Origin: Chaenocephalus aceratus
Lineage: Eukaryota > Chordata > Actinopteri > Perciformes > Channichthyidae
NCBI GenBank assembly: GCA_023974075.1
Contig: CM043791.1
Coordinates: forward strand, 23,400,662-23,464,661
Length of the DNA: 64,000 bases
Direction: 5' to 3'
Numbering within the stretch: the stretch's first letter is position 1; each line of letters begins with the position of its first letter. Below the pieces are notes generated by a model, which was given only the letters and a program-made list of their open reading frames with translations, was not told where the DNA came from and searched no databases. This document shows positions 16,039 through 26,872 of the stretch, in pieces. The translations under genes and the position numbers were made by a program.

Positions 16039-16461
16039 TCAGAGGTGCATGTATGTTTTAAAAGCTGTGGCTAATGTTAACTTGACATTGAAGGTTACAA
16101 ACTTGTGGTCAGAAATGGGCAAATCGAATGCAGAGCAGTTCAGAGGAGTTACACCAGAGCAGCAGATCAGATCAAGTATATGTCCTTTAGAGTGTGTGGG
16201 AAAGTCAATATATTGCTGTAGTCCAAAACTGTCCAGGCATGATGTAAAGTCCTTTGTGAGACTATTGTTGACATTGTCCATGTGAATATTAAAATCACCT
16301 AGCACTATTATATTAGGGGAAAGAGAAGATAGGGAAGTAAAAAAAGCAGAGACTTCATTTAAAAAGTCCTTATTGGCCTTGGGTGGATGATAGACAGTGG
16401 CAAGAATTGTTGGAATTGGCCCATTAATTTGCAGAGCAATGGACTCAAAGGAAGTATTCAC
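16039..16461 (-). pseudogene. L2 AP-endonuclease segment
   Basis: This carries the exonuclease-III-like fold motifs GDFNIHMDN and SDHKFVTFNV, and THSKGHILDLICCSG. It belongs to the LINE at 13904-17352. More N-terminal endonuclease sequence continues in another frame up to about 17072. Confidence 0.8.
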
Positions 16462-17650
16462 AGGAACTGTCAGTGCAGATACTTTCCACTTCTCGTTGTA
16501 AAGTATCGCGAGACCACCGCCCCTGCCAGAGGGACGGGATTTGCTGGTGTAAACAAAACCAGGTGGGATAGTTTGATTAAGCTGTGTAAAGTCATTGGGC
16601 TGTTGCCACGTCTCAGACAGACATATAAAATCAAACTTACGATCTTCCAGTAGATCATGAAGTAGAAGTCCCTTGTTGTTGAGCGAGCGGATGTTGAATA
16701 GCCCGATGGCGAGATCATTTCTGTCAGGTTTGACGCCAGCACTAGCACACCTGGCCAGGTGTGCTATAGCGAGCTGTGGTCAATAGACCGTCCGGTGGAT
16801 CTTCTTGCGGGAAGAGGATTTGAGGAACAGAAGGATGGAATTGGTTTTGTATCATCGAAGTTGAAGCTCCGACGGGATCCGCGGTGGATGTATTTCCGAC
16901 GAGCATGATGAGCGATGTCCAGGTGATGCAATGTCGGTGGGGGCTCTGACAGGTGGAATCGCAGTTGGAAAAGTTTGACTGCTGAGTATTGAAGTATCGG
17001 TGTTACTGGATGGACTATGAAGGATATAATCCATGCGAGGATACTCCATACCAGCAGCCTGTTGATCCACATCGTTACCTGGATGGTGAATATGTATATA
17101 TACCGGCTCTCGTCTCAGTACACATAACAACGGAACCATAGCAACGGAACTGACAGGCAACGGAACTGACAGGCAACCCTCTGAATCAGACTCCGATTGG
17201 CTGTGACTGCATCCACTCAGTGTCCCATTCAGAAACGTGACTCTTACACTCTTTACGTCACAAACAATGTGGATGAGAATAGATCCATAAAACGATAAGC
17301 AATGCGCCAGAATCAAGGTGAGACGGTCCTCATCCTTTAAAACTCTATGCACATTTGTTTCACCAAAATAAGTAAACGACTGTATTTGAGTGAGTTAAGG
17401 CATTAGTTTGCTTCATTAAAGGGTGTTAATGAATAAGTGTTCTCCAGTACCTTTTGTCCGCTTTAAGGTATTATTAAGGTAGGGTTAATTAAGAGGCAAC
17501 AAATCCCCTACAGGATGTTCGGTCCTGTTACGACCCTGGTCGTTATGGGTATTGTGTGTAAAGATTTCCTTCGAGTCTTTTAGTCCTTCAGAATTATTAG
17601 GTAGGTTTAGTAGTAGGCATGGTTAACAAAACTGTGAGTTTGTGTCTTAA

Positions 17651-18262
17651 GGGGGGGGGGGGGGTGTTACGGCTGCTGCTGCTGTCTGCTCGTTAACCTG
17701 ACTGGGATTGTTTTCAGCTGTGTATGTTATATGTATATGAGATGTGCCGTTGCCCGGACGCCATTGGATGCCAGTTTCCTGTCCCTCCTCCGGTAGGCAT
17801 GACCGAAGATCTGGATTGGAGCAGGTCGGGCCCGACTCACCAATCCCTGCCCACACCTTCCGGGGACTCTTACAAGAGTGTGTGCATCTCAGTTAGACAG
17901 GAGAGGTCTGAATCTGTGTCAGACGGCTCTCGGTGCTCTCCTTATGTTCTGTGTAGCTCTGTGCTAGTTCTGCTACAGTAGTTAGTTAGGGTGTGTGCTT
18001 AAGTGTGTATTCTGTGATGCCGTCGAACTTGTGCGAGACGCCTCACTATTTTAGCCTTAGGTGCCCATAGTGCGCTATGACTGTGATAATCTGTGGCCTT
18101 CGTTTTGTGTAGCGTTATTTTGAAAAGATAGCTGGTTTTAAGAGCCTGTATTTTTGGTTATATCATCTTTATTTTTAGTTTATTATTAAAATCAACCTCT
18201 TACCAAGAACACCTAGTTTCGTGTTGCTTCCCTTTTACCCTAAGCGAGCTGGGGACGTAACA
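17651..18262 (+). mobile_element. lone LTR with preceding poly-G tract
   Basis: TGTTACGGCTG at 17665 and GGGGACGTAACA ending at 18262 form 7-bp inverted ends (TGTTACG/CGTAACA) of a 598-bp LTR-like unit. A run of 14 G (17651-17664) directly before it looks like a polypurine tract, so a little internal 3' sequence (about 17500-17650) may precede it. No coding part is present. The family is probably Gypsy, judged by end structure only. Confidence 0.6.
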
Positions 18263-18327
18263 GTCCACCCCCCCAACAACTCCTGGGCTAAGCCCCGGAT
18301 CTCCTAAAATCCTAAATCCGCCACTGA
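18263..18327 (-). repeat. hAT-type end adjoining the lone LTR
   Basis: Read on the - strand it starts CAGTGGCGGATTTAGGATTT at 18327 and continues to CCGGGGCTTAGCCCAGGAG. The CCGGGGCTTAGCCC string is shared with the right end of the hAT copies at 21897 and 22646. The LTR appears to have landed in or beside this element. Confidence 0.5.
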
Positions 18328-18893
18328 GATGGACCAGACTGTTGTGTCACCTCGCCTCTCCTGCGTCTCCTGCGTCTTGGCCATGTGTCGCACTGGAACA
18401 CACCGCAAAGACTTCCGCCGAAGGCCAAGTAGCACGTACGAACTGCGCATGCGTGAGTGGCAGTGGCGTCGCCTGGCCTGGGCCCCGAATGTTTTTTCTG
18501 TAGCCCCGGACAATTCTCCCTCAATAATAATACATTGACCGTGCTTTACGTGAACTTCATCATGACACAAGAGAGGACGGTAGGACTGTAATTTCCCGTG
18601 TTCAGTGAATGCAACAGAGGCATGACACCAGACCAATCAGAGAGTAGCATGGAAATAAACGTGTGCTTGTGTCATTCAAGCTCGGCTCTGTGTCTGTGTG
18701 GCAATAGCGCATTTAGTGTGATCGAGAGAGGGAGAGAGAGGGACCGGTGCCAGCAGGGACCGTGTTGTTAGAATCTGGTTAGCTAGCTGCACTAACGGAC
18801 ATAAGGAGCTGTAGGAGGGTCCTCTCCTCTCAGACTGAGAGACTCAGGTGAGCTAAAGGACTCTCTGAGTGTTTAGATAGTTCACTTTAGTCT

Positions 18894-20106
18894 TGCATTC
18901 ACACCCAATAGTCCACTTCTCTGGTGCGCACCAGACGACAGTTTGTTACATTGTTTCATTTTTCAGAAGGTTCGGTTTGCGTTCACACGGGCAAAACTCA
19001 AACGGACTATAAACTTTAAACACAAGTCATGTGCACGGAAATGCTGTTCAACCATTGGTCAGACATTAAGGGGGTAAAACGCAAATCCCGGCAATTTCTA
19101 CCGGAGCCTCCGCCATGGAGCATCGGCGCTTTCTGCAGGTTATTCTCACGGTACGTCCACACAGCAGCTTTTCAAAAATCTTGAAAATCTTGGAGCTGGG
19201 CGTGTCTGAAAGCTTGGGGATTGTTTGCGAGCAATGCGACCAACAACCAATCACATGAATCTCCCGCCCCCGACATACAAAGCAAAAAACCCCGGGGATT
19301 TTATGCGAGCAATATATATATATATATATATATAAACTCCCCAAACAGGCGAAAACCTAACAGTTTCACCCACTGTCTCTGCCACCTCCCTCCATGCCTG
19401 GTTCCTCCGGTTTGTATCCCGTTAATAGTTCTGGTCGTAAAGAACCGGGTGATTTGCTACCGTAATTTCTCGTTTGGAATATGAGGAAATAAACTGCGGT
19501 CTGGTTCTCCCTGCTTACACGCGGTTTGATTGGCTAGCGCTTCTACTATCAGATTTGCATAAACGGGATTTGATTGGCTGACGCTTCCAGCTCAGCTTCA
19601 AAAGTAGAACATTGCTCAACTTTTGAATCCTGAAAATCCTGGAAATCCTGGAAATCTTCGCTTCGCTCCCCCACAATGCAGTTCCGCGAAAAGCGAGGCG
19701 TTTCACCGACGACAGGTGTTCTTACTTTTATGTAGTTGACGGAGCATTTTTACTTTACACGACACTGTTCAACACATAATTCTGCTTCACTTTTTAAATT
19801 AACAACCGCGGATGTCTTGAAAGACTCTCTCGCTAAAGATTTTTGAAGACATCCGCGTTCTTGTGACGCGTAAATACTACGCTTCCTATGTTTTGGTGCA
19901 GACTGCGTTCACACCAGCAATGAACCGCTCCAGAGTTCACAAGCAAGCGTTCCGAGACTACCTATTTTAGCGGGCCAGAGTCCGGTTGTTTAGTTCACTT
20001 CAGAGGTCTCGGACTGCGTTCACACCGACCCAAATGAACCGCACCAAGCGGCTAAATGCACCAGGGTTAGATTCAACCGGACTATAAAAGGCTGGTGTGA
20101 ATGCGC
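18894..20106. repeat. MITE-like sequence inside hAT copy 1
   Basis: GCATTCACACCCAATAGTCC near 18894 and GGACTATAAAAGGCTGGTGT-GAATGC near 20083 are inverted ends. Internal copies of GACTGCGTTCACACC occur near 19903 and 20011. A (TA)n run sits at 19313-19333. Copy 2 lacks this block, so it is likely a separate insertion. Boundaries are approximate. Confidence 0.35.
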
Positions 20107-20112
20107 TGTTAT

Positions 20113-20270
20113 CTCAGTGGGTCTCAAACGGTTTGGTCACAAATTATTCAAAAGATTATTTCCGCGGCACACCTTCATATGATCATTATAGTCTATATGG
20201 CAGTAAATCAAAAGGAGAGTGATTTGTAAAATATCCATAAAGAAAAAGAATATCTGTTTACAGTTCTGTT
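20113..20270 (+). repeat. Charlie-like hAT end fragment
   Basis: CAGTGGGTCTCAAACGGTTT at about 20117 resembles a Charlie-type hAT terminus. It is followed by non-coding DNA up to the block shared with copy 2 (from about 20274). The other end was not found. Confidence 0.35.
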
Positions 20271-20343
20271 TCATATGGGTGTTGAGAGATGTATCCATAG
20301 ATATCTTAATGTTGCTCTCAAAGTGCACCACATTGATGCTTTT

Positions 20344-21381
20344 ATGGGACTTTCGGAAACAGTTCTAAATTGGTTTAAATCCTACTTAAAGGACAGAAAC
20401 AACTTTGTTTCTATCGGTAAATACACATCTGAGTTGACAAATATGACATGTGGGGTTCCTCAAGGCTCCATCTTGGGGCCTCTTCTCTTTAACATCTACA
20501 TGCTACCACTGGCTCAGATAATGAAGAACAACAAAATAAGTTACCATAGCTATGCAGATGACACACAAATTTACGTAACAATTTCACCAGGAGACTATGC
20601 TCCAATTCAAACACTGAGTAAGTGCATTGAACAAATCAATGACTGGATGTGTCAGAACTTTCTCCAATTAAACAAAGATAAAACTGAGGTAATGGTTTTT
20701 GGAGCCAAGGCAGAACGTATAAAAGTTAGCGCTGAGCTTCAGTGTGCAATATTCAAACCAACAGATAAAGCCAGAAATCTAGGTGTAGTCATGGACTCTG
20801 ACCTGAGTTTCAACAGTCACATTAAAACAGTTACTAAATCAGCCTACTATCACCTAAAGAACATATCTAGGATTAAAAGACTAATGTCACAGCAGGATTT
20901 GGAAAAACTTGTCCATGCCTTTATCTTCAGTAGACTCGACTACTGCAATGGTGTCTTCACAGGTCTCACTAAAAAATCTATTAGAAAGCTGCAGCTGATT
21001 CAGAACGCCGCTGCTCGAGTCCTCACTAACACTAAGAAAGTGGATCACATCACTCCTGTTCTGAAGTCTTTACACTGGCTTCCTGTGTGTCAAAGAATAG
21101 ATTTCAAAATACTGCTGCTGGTTTATAAAGCACTGAATGGTTTAGGCCCAAAATACATTACTGACCTCCTGCTAAACTATGAACCATCCAGATCTCTCAG
21201 GTCTTCAGGGACTGGTCAGCTTTCTGTCCCCAGAGTCAGAACTAAACATGGTAAAGCAGCGTTCAGTTATTATGCTCCAAATATCTGGAACAAACTCCCA
21301 GAAACCTGCAGGTCCGCTGCAACTCTGACTACTTTTAAATCCAGGCTGAAGACTTTTCTTTTTGTCGCTGCTTTTATTTGA
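20344..21381 (+). pseudogene. L2 reverse transcriptase fragment, frame open to its stop
   Basis: The frame is open from the truncation point to the normal stop. It carries [17 protein letters not shown], the catalytic YADDTQIYV box, LQLNKDKTEVMVFG, RLDYCNGVFTG, LHWLPVCQRIDFK and LKTFLF at its end. Endonuclease and the RT N-terminus are absent, so it cannot mobilise itself. The open frame over about 345 codons suggests a fairly recent insertion. The ATG at 20275 belongs to the host hAT sequence, not to the LINE. Confidence 0.85.
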
Positions 21382-21631
21382 ACTATTCATATCTTAAACT
21401 GCACTGTAACTTTTATCCATGTACTTTTTCTTGTAATGTTTAATTGAACTATTTATATTTTAGACTGCACTGTAACTTTTATCCATGTATTTTTTTCTTA
21501 ATGTTTATTTGATTAGCTTTTCTTTTTTAATGCTTAATGTCTTTCATTTTTGTTGTTGTTGTGTAAAGCACTTTGAATTGCCTTGCGTTGAAAAGTGCTC
21601 TATAAATAAACTTGCCTTGCCTTGCCTTGCC
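20344..21631 (+). mobile_element. 5'-truncated L2 LINE nested in hAT copy 1
   Basis: The insertion starts within the RT domain and ends in ATAAATAAA followed by CTTGC repeats (about 21611-21631). Host sequence reads GATGCTTTT before it and TTTTAACTTC after it; TTTT at 20340-20343 and 21632-21635 is the likely target duplication. The same host sequence without the LINE is found in copy 2 (reverse strand, about 23210-23216), which fixes the insertion borders. Confidence 0.88.
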
Positions 21632-21905
21632 TTTTAACTTCAATATTTAAAAAAAAAAAAATCTTCCCGGGGGAGCATGCCCCCGGACCCCCCTAGAGGA
21701 GGTGAGGTCCGCCCCCACTCAGCACTTTACCCCTGCCTATATGCCGTGAGCTGATTATCGAGCCTTCATTGTAACAGTCGCGGGTGTACTGTGTGTGCGT
21801 GTGGGGAGTGTTGCAGTAGAAAATTCCACTGTAGTGCCGCGGCCGCCACCACTGTAGGCTAAGCCCCGAATGTTTTCAGGTCCAGGCGACGCCCCTGGTG
21901 AGTGG

Positions 21906-22645
21906 CAATAACTCTCCTTACCAGCAGGCGGTGGTAGTGTGTATTCGTCATTCAAAAGAGGCAACAACCTGAAGACAGACTCTGTGATAACCGAGAGAAG
22001 AAGAACAGACTGCGTGATATAAACAAACAACAAATAGCGTGTGCGATCCATTTTCACTCTCCTCCATCGAAAACTATTTAAAGTGGTCATATCATGCTAT
22101 ATTTGAAATATATATTGTAGGGCCATACCTATATAAACCATGTCTGTGAAGTTTTTTTTTCAAAATACCAAGCAGATCACCCATTGTAGCCATGCCTCGC
22201 TCAAACCCCTCTTTTGCAGCCCTGTTAGAGAAACGCGGATCTTGGGTCCTTAGCTTGAAAAAAAATAAAGAAGAGGAGGCTGAGCTAATGCCTGATCAGA
22301 ATTCTACCGGAGATAAAGTTAAGGCGAGACACGGCAGGCAAAAACATCGTTTTTCAAGTACTGGTCAATTTTGAGATTTTGTGCTATTTTGATTCTATAA
22401 CATGTTTTCTTTCAGGCTTTTGGAAGGAAAACATACAAAATACACATTTAAGTGTTTATTTTTACTATAGTTTGTCTATTTGCGTCTGTAGATTTCTCCT
22501 AAATTCACCAAAAGTTAGCATTCTAACGTAACGTAAAGTACCGCGACCGCTGTGTGCACCATGTCATCTGAGATATCGTTGGAAAGCTGTGTCTCTCCTG
22601 CACAATCTCATCGGATCCAAATATGGTCATTTCCTTTGTATCAGC
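21906..22645. other. spacer between the two inverted hAT copies
   Basis: It holds CACTCTCCTCCATCG then AGTGGTCATATCATGCTAT and AAATACCAAGCAGATCACCC, a string I take to be a dispersed fish repeat without a firm family. No gene is supported; the 60-codon frame at 22192 has no domain. Confidence 0.4.
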
Positions 22646-25138
22646 CAGGGGCATCGCCTGGACCTGGAAACATCCGGGGCTTAGCCCACAGTGGCGGCGC
22701 TACAGACACATTTTCTACTGCAAGACTCCCCACACGCACATACACAATTGCGCCATCTGGTGTCACAAACGTGTGCCTGCATTAGCTTTGTTACGGCAAT
22801 GGATTGTGGGAGATTCTCATAGCACGTGAGGATCTCTTGAGGGTAAGGTGCCTGTATTATCTCGGTGGACAAAATGTATGTTTTTATTTTATAAGGACAA
22901 TAACGTACTGTTGTGTTTGTTTAGTGTAATGTTAATTGTTTAATGCTCACAGTCACAGCAACATGTTTTTGTGTGATTGGTTTTATATGATTTATCAACG
23001 TGATCATCAATAGCTAATCTGAGCACCAGAACCCAGCTCACGTGTCCTTTTATGCTGTCCATTGAAATGCAGGAAAGTAATCACCAGCTCTGAGTGATCT
23101 GTTGCCGAGGGGACACTACACAGGAATTACATAAGCAGAGAAAAAGTGCTATTTTGAGGGAACTCACCTCCTCTAGGGTCCCCCAGGAAGATTTTTTTAA
23201 ATGATGAAGTTAAAAGCATCAATCTTGTGCACGTTGAGAGCAACATCAAGAGATATGGATACATCTCTCAACACCCATATGTCAACAAAAATCAAAGAAT
23301 CCGAATCAGAAACGGGTTTATTATTTAAAAACACTTTATTTTCCAATTAAATCATAAACTATGTCAAATTATTAGAAGTTGTTAGTAATCAGATTAAACA
23401 GAAAAAACGGATGGAAGGAGGAAATAATAATCCCTCATCTCTTGTTGAAATTATCTCTTTTGCTGGCCAAACATGCTGGATGGAAAGCAGTGATGTCTCA
23501 CTTGCCTTGGCCCTGTATCTGCAGTCCCTAAATCAGTCATGTTACCCATTGACTCTTGTCTGTTCTGGTGCTCCTGTTCATTGTTGTCTCCATTGTCGTT
23601 CTTGTCTGTTGTATCTCCTTCTTGTGTGTCCCTTTCTCCTGTTCTCCTTTCTTCATCCTCTACTCTGTTTGGCTCATCTGTGATGACTGTGGGTAAACAC
23701 AAACAAGTATGTAAGTGAATCAGTTTCCAGCTCTGTCAAATAAATGAATTTCAAGATACACACATGTGTCTTCATTAAAATGAGTTTCACCACACAGTCA
23801 CAAAATGTAATACTAATCAATTGAATATAGTTAAATGTACATTTCTTGTAGATATCACTGTTAGAGTAGTTATCTGCCAATAGGACATAATCATTCCTAC
23901 AAATGCAGTTTGAGTAATTCACTTAATATATTCACATCACACTTTAATATAGTCATTTTCACTTAATACTCTAATATAGTCATCTTTCTGCATTCAACAC
24001 TAAGGAAAGCTGTATAATTTGACATGATAATGAGGAAAAAAGGCCTCCGACAATGCAGATCATTTTTTGATCATATCAATTTTAAGATGGGGGTCATTGG
24101 GTCAAGGCTTAATATTTGGGAGCATAGTGTCCCCTTTCAGGAGCCCCACTGGATTAGCTTTGATTGAAGTATTTGTATAAAAAGCTTGTTGGCTGACTCT
24201 CCATCTCATAATGTTCACATAGAAACTAGCTGTCAATAGGAAATATCAATCAGAAGAATTATAATTGAATGCAAAAATCTGTCAAAAAAAAAAAGGTTGC
24301 ACATTTAAATGCAGGTGTTGTTATGGCAACGTCAGTGGCCAACCAGCCACATTTACTGATGCAAATACGTTCAAACATGCTGTCGACACGTAAAGCAGTG
24401 GCAACTATGCCACCATTTCAGCTGACTCTTTCTCAGAAATACTGTCACATAACATCCAGGAATCATATATTTCAGTGCTAGTTTGATGCTAAGCTAAGCT
24501 AACTATGAAACACTTTAACTGACAGGACTCCGGATCAACTGTGTACTGTAAGGTAGCTTCTAGCTTCATGGCGAACAGTAAGTCAACCTTTCCCAGAGAG
24601 CTTTCTTTGAAATCACCAGGTAACGCTAAAAAATACAACATTTAGATTGTATGACAAAGTGTGTATATAATATATCTTTCTAGCTAAAGCTACTTGCTAA
24701 CGGTTTAGCTTACCCCCGCGATTCAAAGTAACGTCAACGTAGCTATAATTTATGCTTTGCTTACATGTTCGCATAACTTGTAAGTTTACTGACATTTACA
24801 TACCTTGTTCACCTGGCTCAGGTGGTGGCTCTGGGGTTGTTGTTTGAGCCACCACTTGAGAGTTGCCATCTTTTTTATTAAAAATGTCCATCTTCAGAAA
24901 CTCCGCGTCCGCGGCTGAAAGTGTAAACACTGTCACAGAGGAGAGGTACGTACCTGTCAGCCAATAAAACACGTTTATTTCCATGCAACTCTCTGATTGG
25001 TCTGGTGGTTGCCTCTGTTGCATTCACTGAACACGGGAAATTACAATTCTACCATCCTCTTGGTAAAGTACGGTTAATGTATTATGATTATTGAGGGAGA
25101 ATTTGTCCGGGGCTAAAGAAAAACCCAGGCGACGCCCA
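22646..25138 (-). mobile_element. hAT element copy 2, inverted relative to copy 1
   Basis: Its plus-strand left border CAGGGGCATCGCCTGGACCTG equals the right end of copy 1. Its right border (..CCCAGGCGACGCCC) equals the left end of copy 1 reversed. Shared inner blocks include CAACAGAGGC, CCAATCAGAGAG and the AACACCCATAT block at about 23270. It keeps two transposase exons. The flanks GTATCAGC and ACCAATCG do not form an 8-bp duplication, so one end has decayed or the copy is recombinant. Confidence 0.7.
23451..24891 (-). pseudogene. truncated hAT transposase (ZMYM1/TTF-like), two exons
   Basis: Exon 1 runs 24891-24804 (starts MDIFNKKDGNSQ, ends PEPGEQ) with a GTATGT donor. Exon 2 runs from 23686 (acceptor TTTACCCACAG) to a stop at 23451. 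Joined, they give about 107 residues: an acidic, glutamate/threonine-rich stretch, then DLGTADTGPRQ and FPSSMFGQQKR, which match the start of the TTF-type zinc-finger region of ZMYM1-like hAT transposases. The rest, including the catalytic domain, is missing. Splice sites remain good. Family assignment is from remembered motif pattern. Confidence 0.55.
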
Positions 25139-26129
25139 CCAATCGTGAAAGTACAAAGGGGTCTAAAACCAAGAAACGAAATCTCATTGCCTGGTGTCAA
25201 TTTCTGACAACGTGATTCGTTCAGATGCGTCACGTGGTGTGCTAAAACACTTTCCGCTAGAAATTGAAATCTCAAAATGGCAAAAGAACGGCTAAAAAAA
25301 CGTTCACAGAGAAGACGACAACAATTGTCACTTGCAGGAAACAAGCTTATACAAAAAACAAATGACCCCGAACATGAAATACCTTCACGGAGTGCGTCGA
25401 TGCGCAAGCTGTCATTCAAAGAACAGGAGGGTTTAGCTAGCGCCTCACTGCAATCTTTAAAGGTCGTTTTCTCAAAATGAGTTTTTTCTCCTACTCTGAG
25501 TTCGAAATTTCAACTTCAGTAGCACGTAGATACACCAAACCTTCCAGTTATATTCCTATCAATATTATGAAGGCTTTTACAGAAGGGTTTGTTCATATAT
25601 CATTCATAGCCTGAATTATACAACATTGTATACCTAAAAACATGGTGAAAATTGATATTTTAGGGCTGTTGACAGTATTTTTTGACTTATGGAGTGATAA
25701 AAAGAGATATCCAATATCCCTTCTGTAAAAGCCTTAGATACTAATATGACTACAAAATGAAACAAGAATTTTGAACCTGGCTTTATCCAAATTTCAGATT
25801 TCGATTCCTGATATGTGTTAAAATGCGCATACAGTATTTAATGAGATAATGGATAATTTGCATATTTAAACATACTATTTCAGAAAACTTGTAATACAAA
25901 AAACAATTGCCTTATTGTAAGTAATTAACTGGAGAAATTTCTAGCTGATACCTTTAAGTTAAAAAACGTACCCTATTCACCTGGGGTGTCTCGCCTTAAA
26001 TTCGGTTGTGATAAAACGCTATCCTGTTTAAACCACGTCAAGGAATATTTCTGAAATAGTATGGAGGGAGTTGCAGTAGTCTAGGCGTGACAATCGAGTC
26101 AAATGTAATTAAAGTCAGATCCACTCGTC
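25139..26129. other. repeat-like DNA with a small basic frame and an inverted repeat
   Basis: A 67-codon Lys/Arg-rich frame (25277-25480, starts MAKERLKKRSQRRRQQ) has no recognised domain. AAGGCTTTTACAGAAGGG near 25570 and its reverse complement near 25719 form an 18-bp inverted repeat around a 130-bp loop, resembling MITE ends. No gene is supported. Confidence 0.35.
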
Positions 26130-26132
26130 TTA

Positions 26133-26869
26133 TGGTGCTTTTCCACTGCAGGGCCTAGCTCGGCTTAGTATACGGTATGGCTAGGCCTCGTTAGACCAGG
26201 CTCACTTTATGCTGCGTGTCCATTACAGTTTAGGAACTGGGGTAGTATCTATAGTAACGCAGTGTAGGCGGAGCCGTGACGTCATCTTCAATGCGAAAAA
26301 CAAAACCAACATCAGCCGTTAGCTGTTAGCCCTCAGAGCTCACAGCTCCTCATATCTGTTCAGTAACTAGACAAAAATTAAACAAGTACAAACCACAGAC
26401 TGTCTGTGTCATGGCGAATACAGTCGCTGGTGTATTTATGTCTGTATAGGCCGTTGTTGTGAGTGTGGACGGTCGGAGCATACAACGTTAGCTTAGCCAA
26501 TCTCCATTCAGAAAACACGCATTTTAAAAGGTTTTTCGCCTGCCGTCTTGTCTGCAGACTTGTCAAAACATTAATTCATGGTTTTTACTAACCGGTATCA
26601 ATATGTAGTTACTTCGGCATCATTTTGAAACGTGTATTACAATTAAATCACGGTAAAAATGTTCATTTTGTTGTAGTTGCCAGCGATTCTCTCACTAGTT
26701 TAGCATACTCAGCCCGGTTGTTGGCCCGGAAAGAACCTCGATTTTGGAGAGCCAGAAAAACTGTGAAAAAGTACCCGCTAACCGGAACTACGGCTAGTGG
26801 AAACGCAACCAAAAACGGGCCGGCACGGCACGCTTAAACTGCACTCCGCGCTGTAGTGGAAATGCACCA
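26133..26869. mobile_element. PIF/Harbinger-type MITE with TTA target duplication
   Basis: TGGTGCTTTTCCACTGCAG at the left and CTGTAGTGGAAATGCACCA at the right are inverted ends, flanked by TTA at 26130-26132 and 26870-26872. The TTTTCCACTGCAGGG..ACGG layout with an inner GTGACGTCAT is a familiar fish Harbinger-like pattern. There is no transposase frame in its 737 bp. Confidence 0.6.
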
Positions 26870-26872
26870 TTA

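Larger units (their letters stand above)
13904..17352 (-). mobile_element. L2-clade LINE, nearly full length, inactivated
   Basis: The - strand carries an ORF2 remnant in several frames. N-terminal sequence lies around 17072-16470. The AP-endonuclease domain (16461-16039) has TVYHPPKANKDF, LGDFNIHMDNVN and LPISDHKFV. A linker (15831-15547) has FFNAKIKNIHQQL. The reverse transcriptase (15241-14078) has [35 protein letters not shown], then the L2 tail [16 protein letters not shown]. The 3' end reads GGCGCCCATAAATAAAATGC and ends in ATTATA-type repeats near 13904, which is typical of L2. Frame changes between segments make it non-functional. The 5' boundary is not certain. Confidence 0.88.
18461..21897 (+). 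mobile_element. non-autonomous hAT element, copy 1, with exact 8-bp target duplication
   Basis: The left end CAGTGGCGTCGCCTGGCCTG and the right end (reverse complement CAGGGGCGTCGCCTGGACCTG) are inverted repeats. GTGAGTGG flanks both sides, at 18453-18460 and 21898-21905. An eight-base duplication and CAGTGG ends are hAT features. The 3437-bp element contains an L2 insertion (20344-21631) and MITE-like pieces, but no transposase frame. Most of its ends match copy 2 at 22646-25138 in opposite orientation. Confidence 0.8.
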
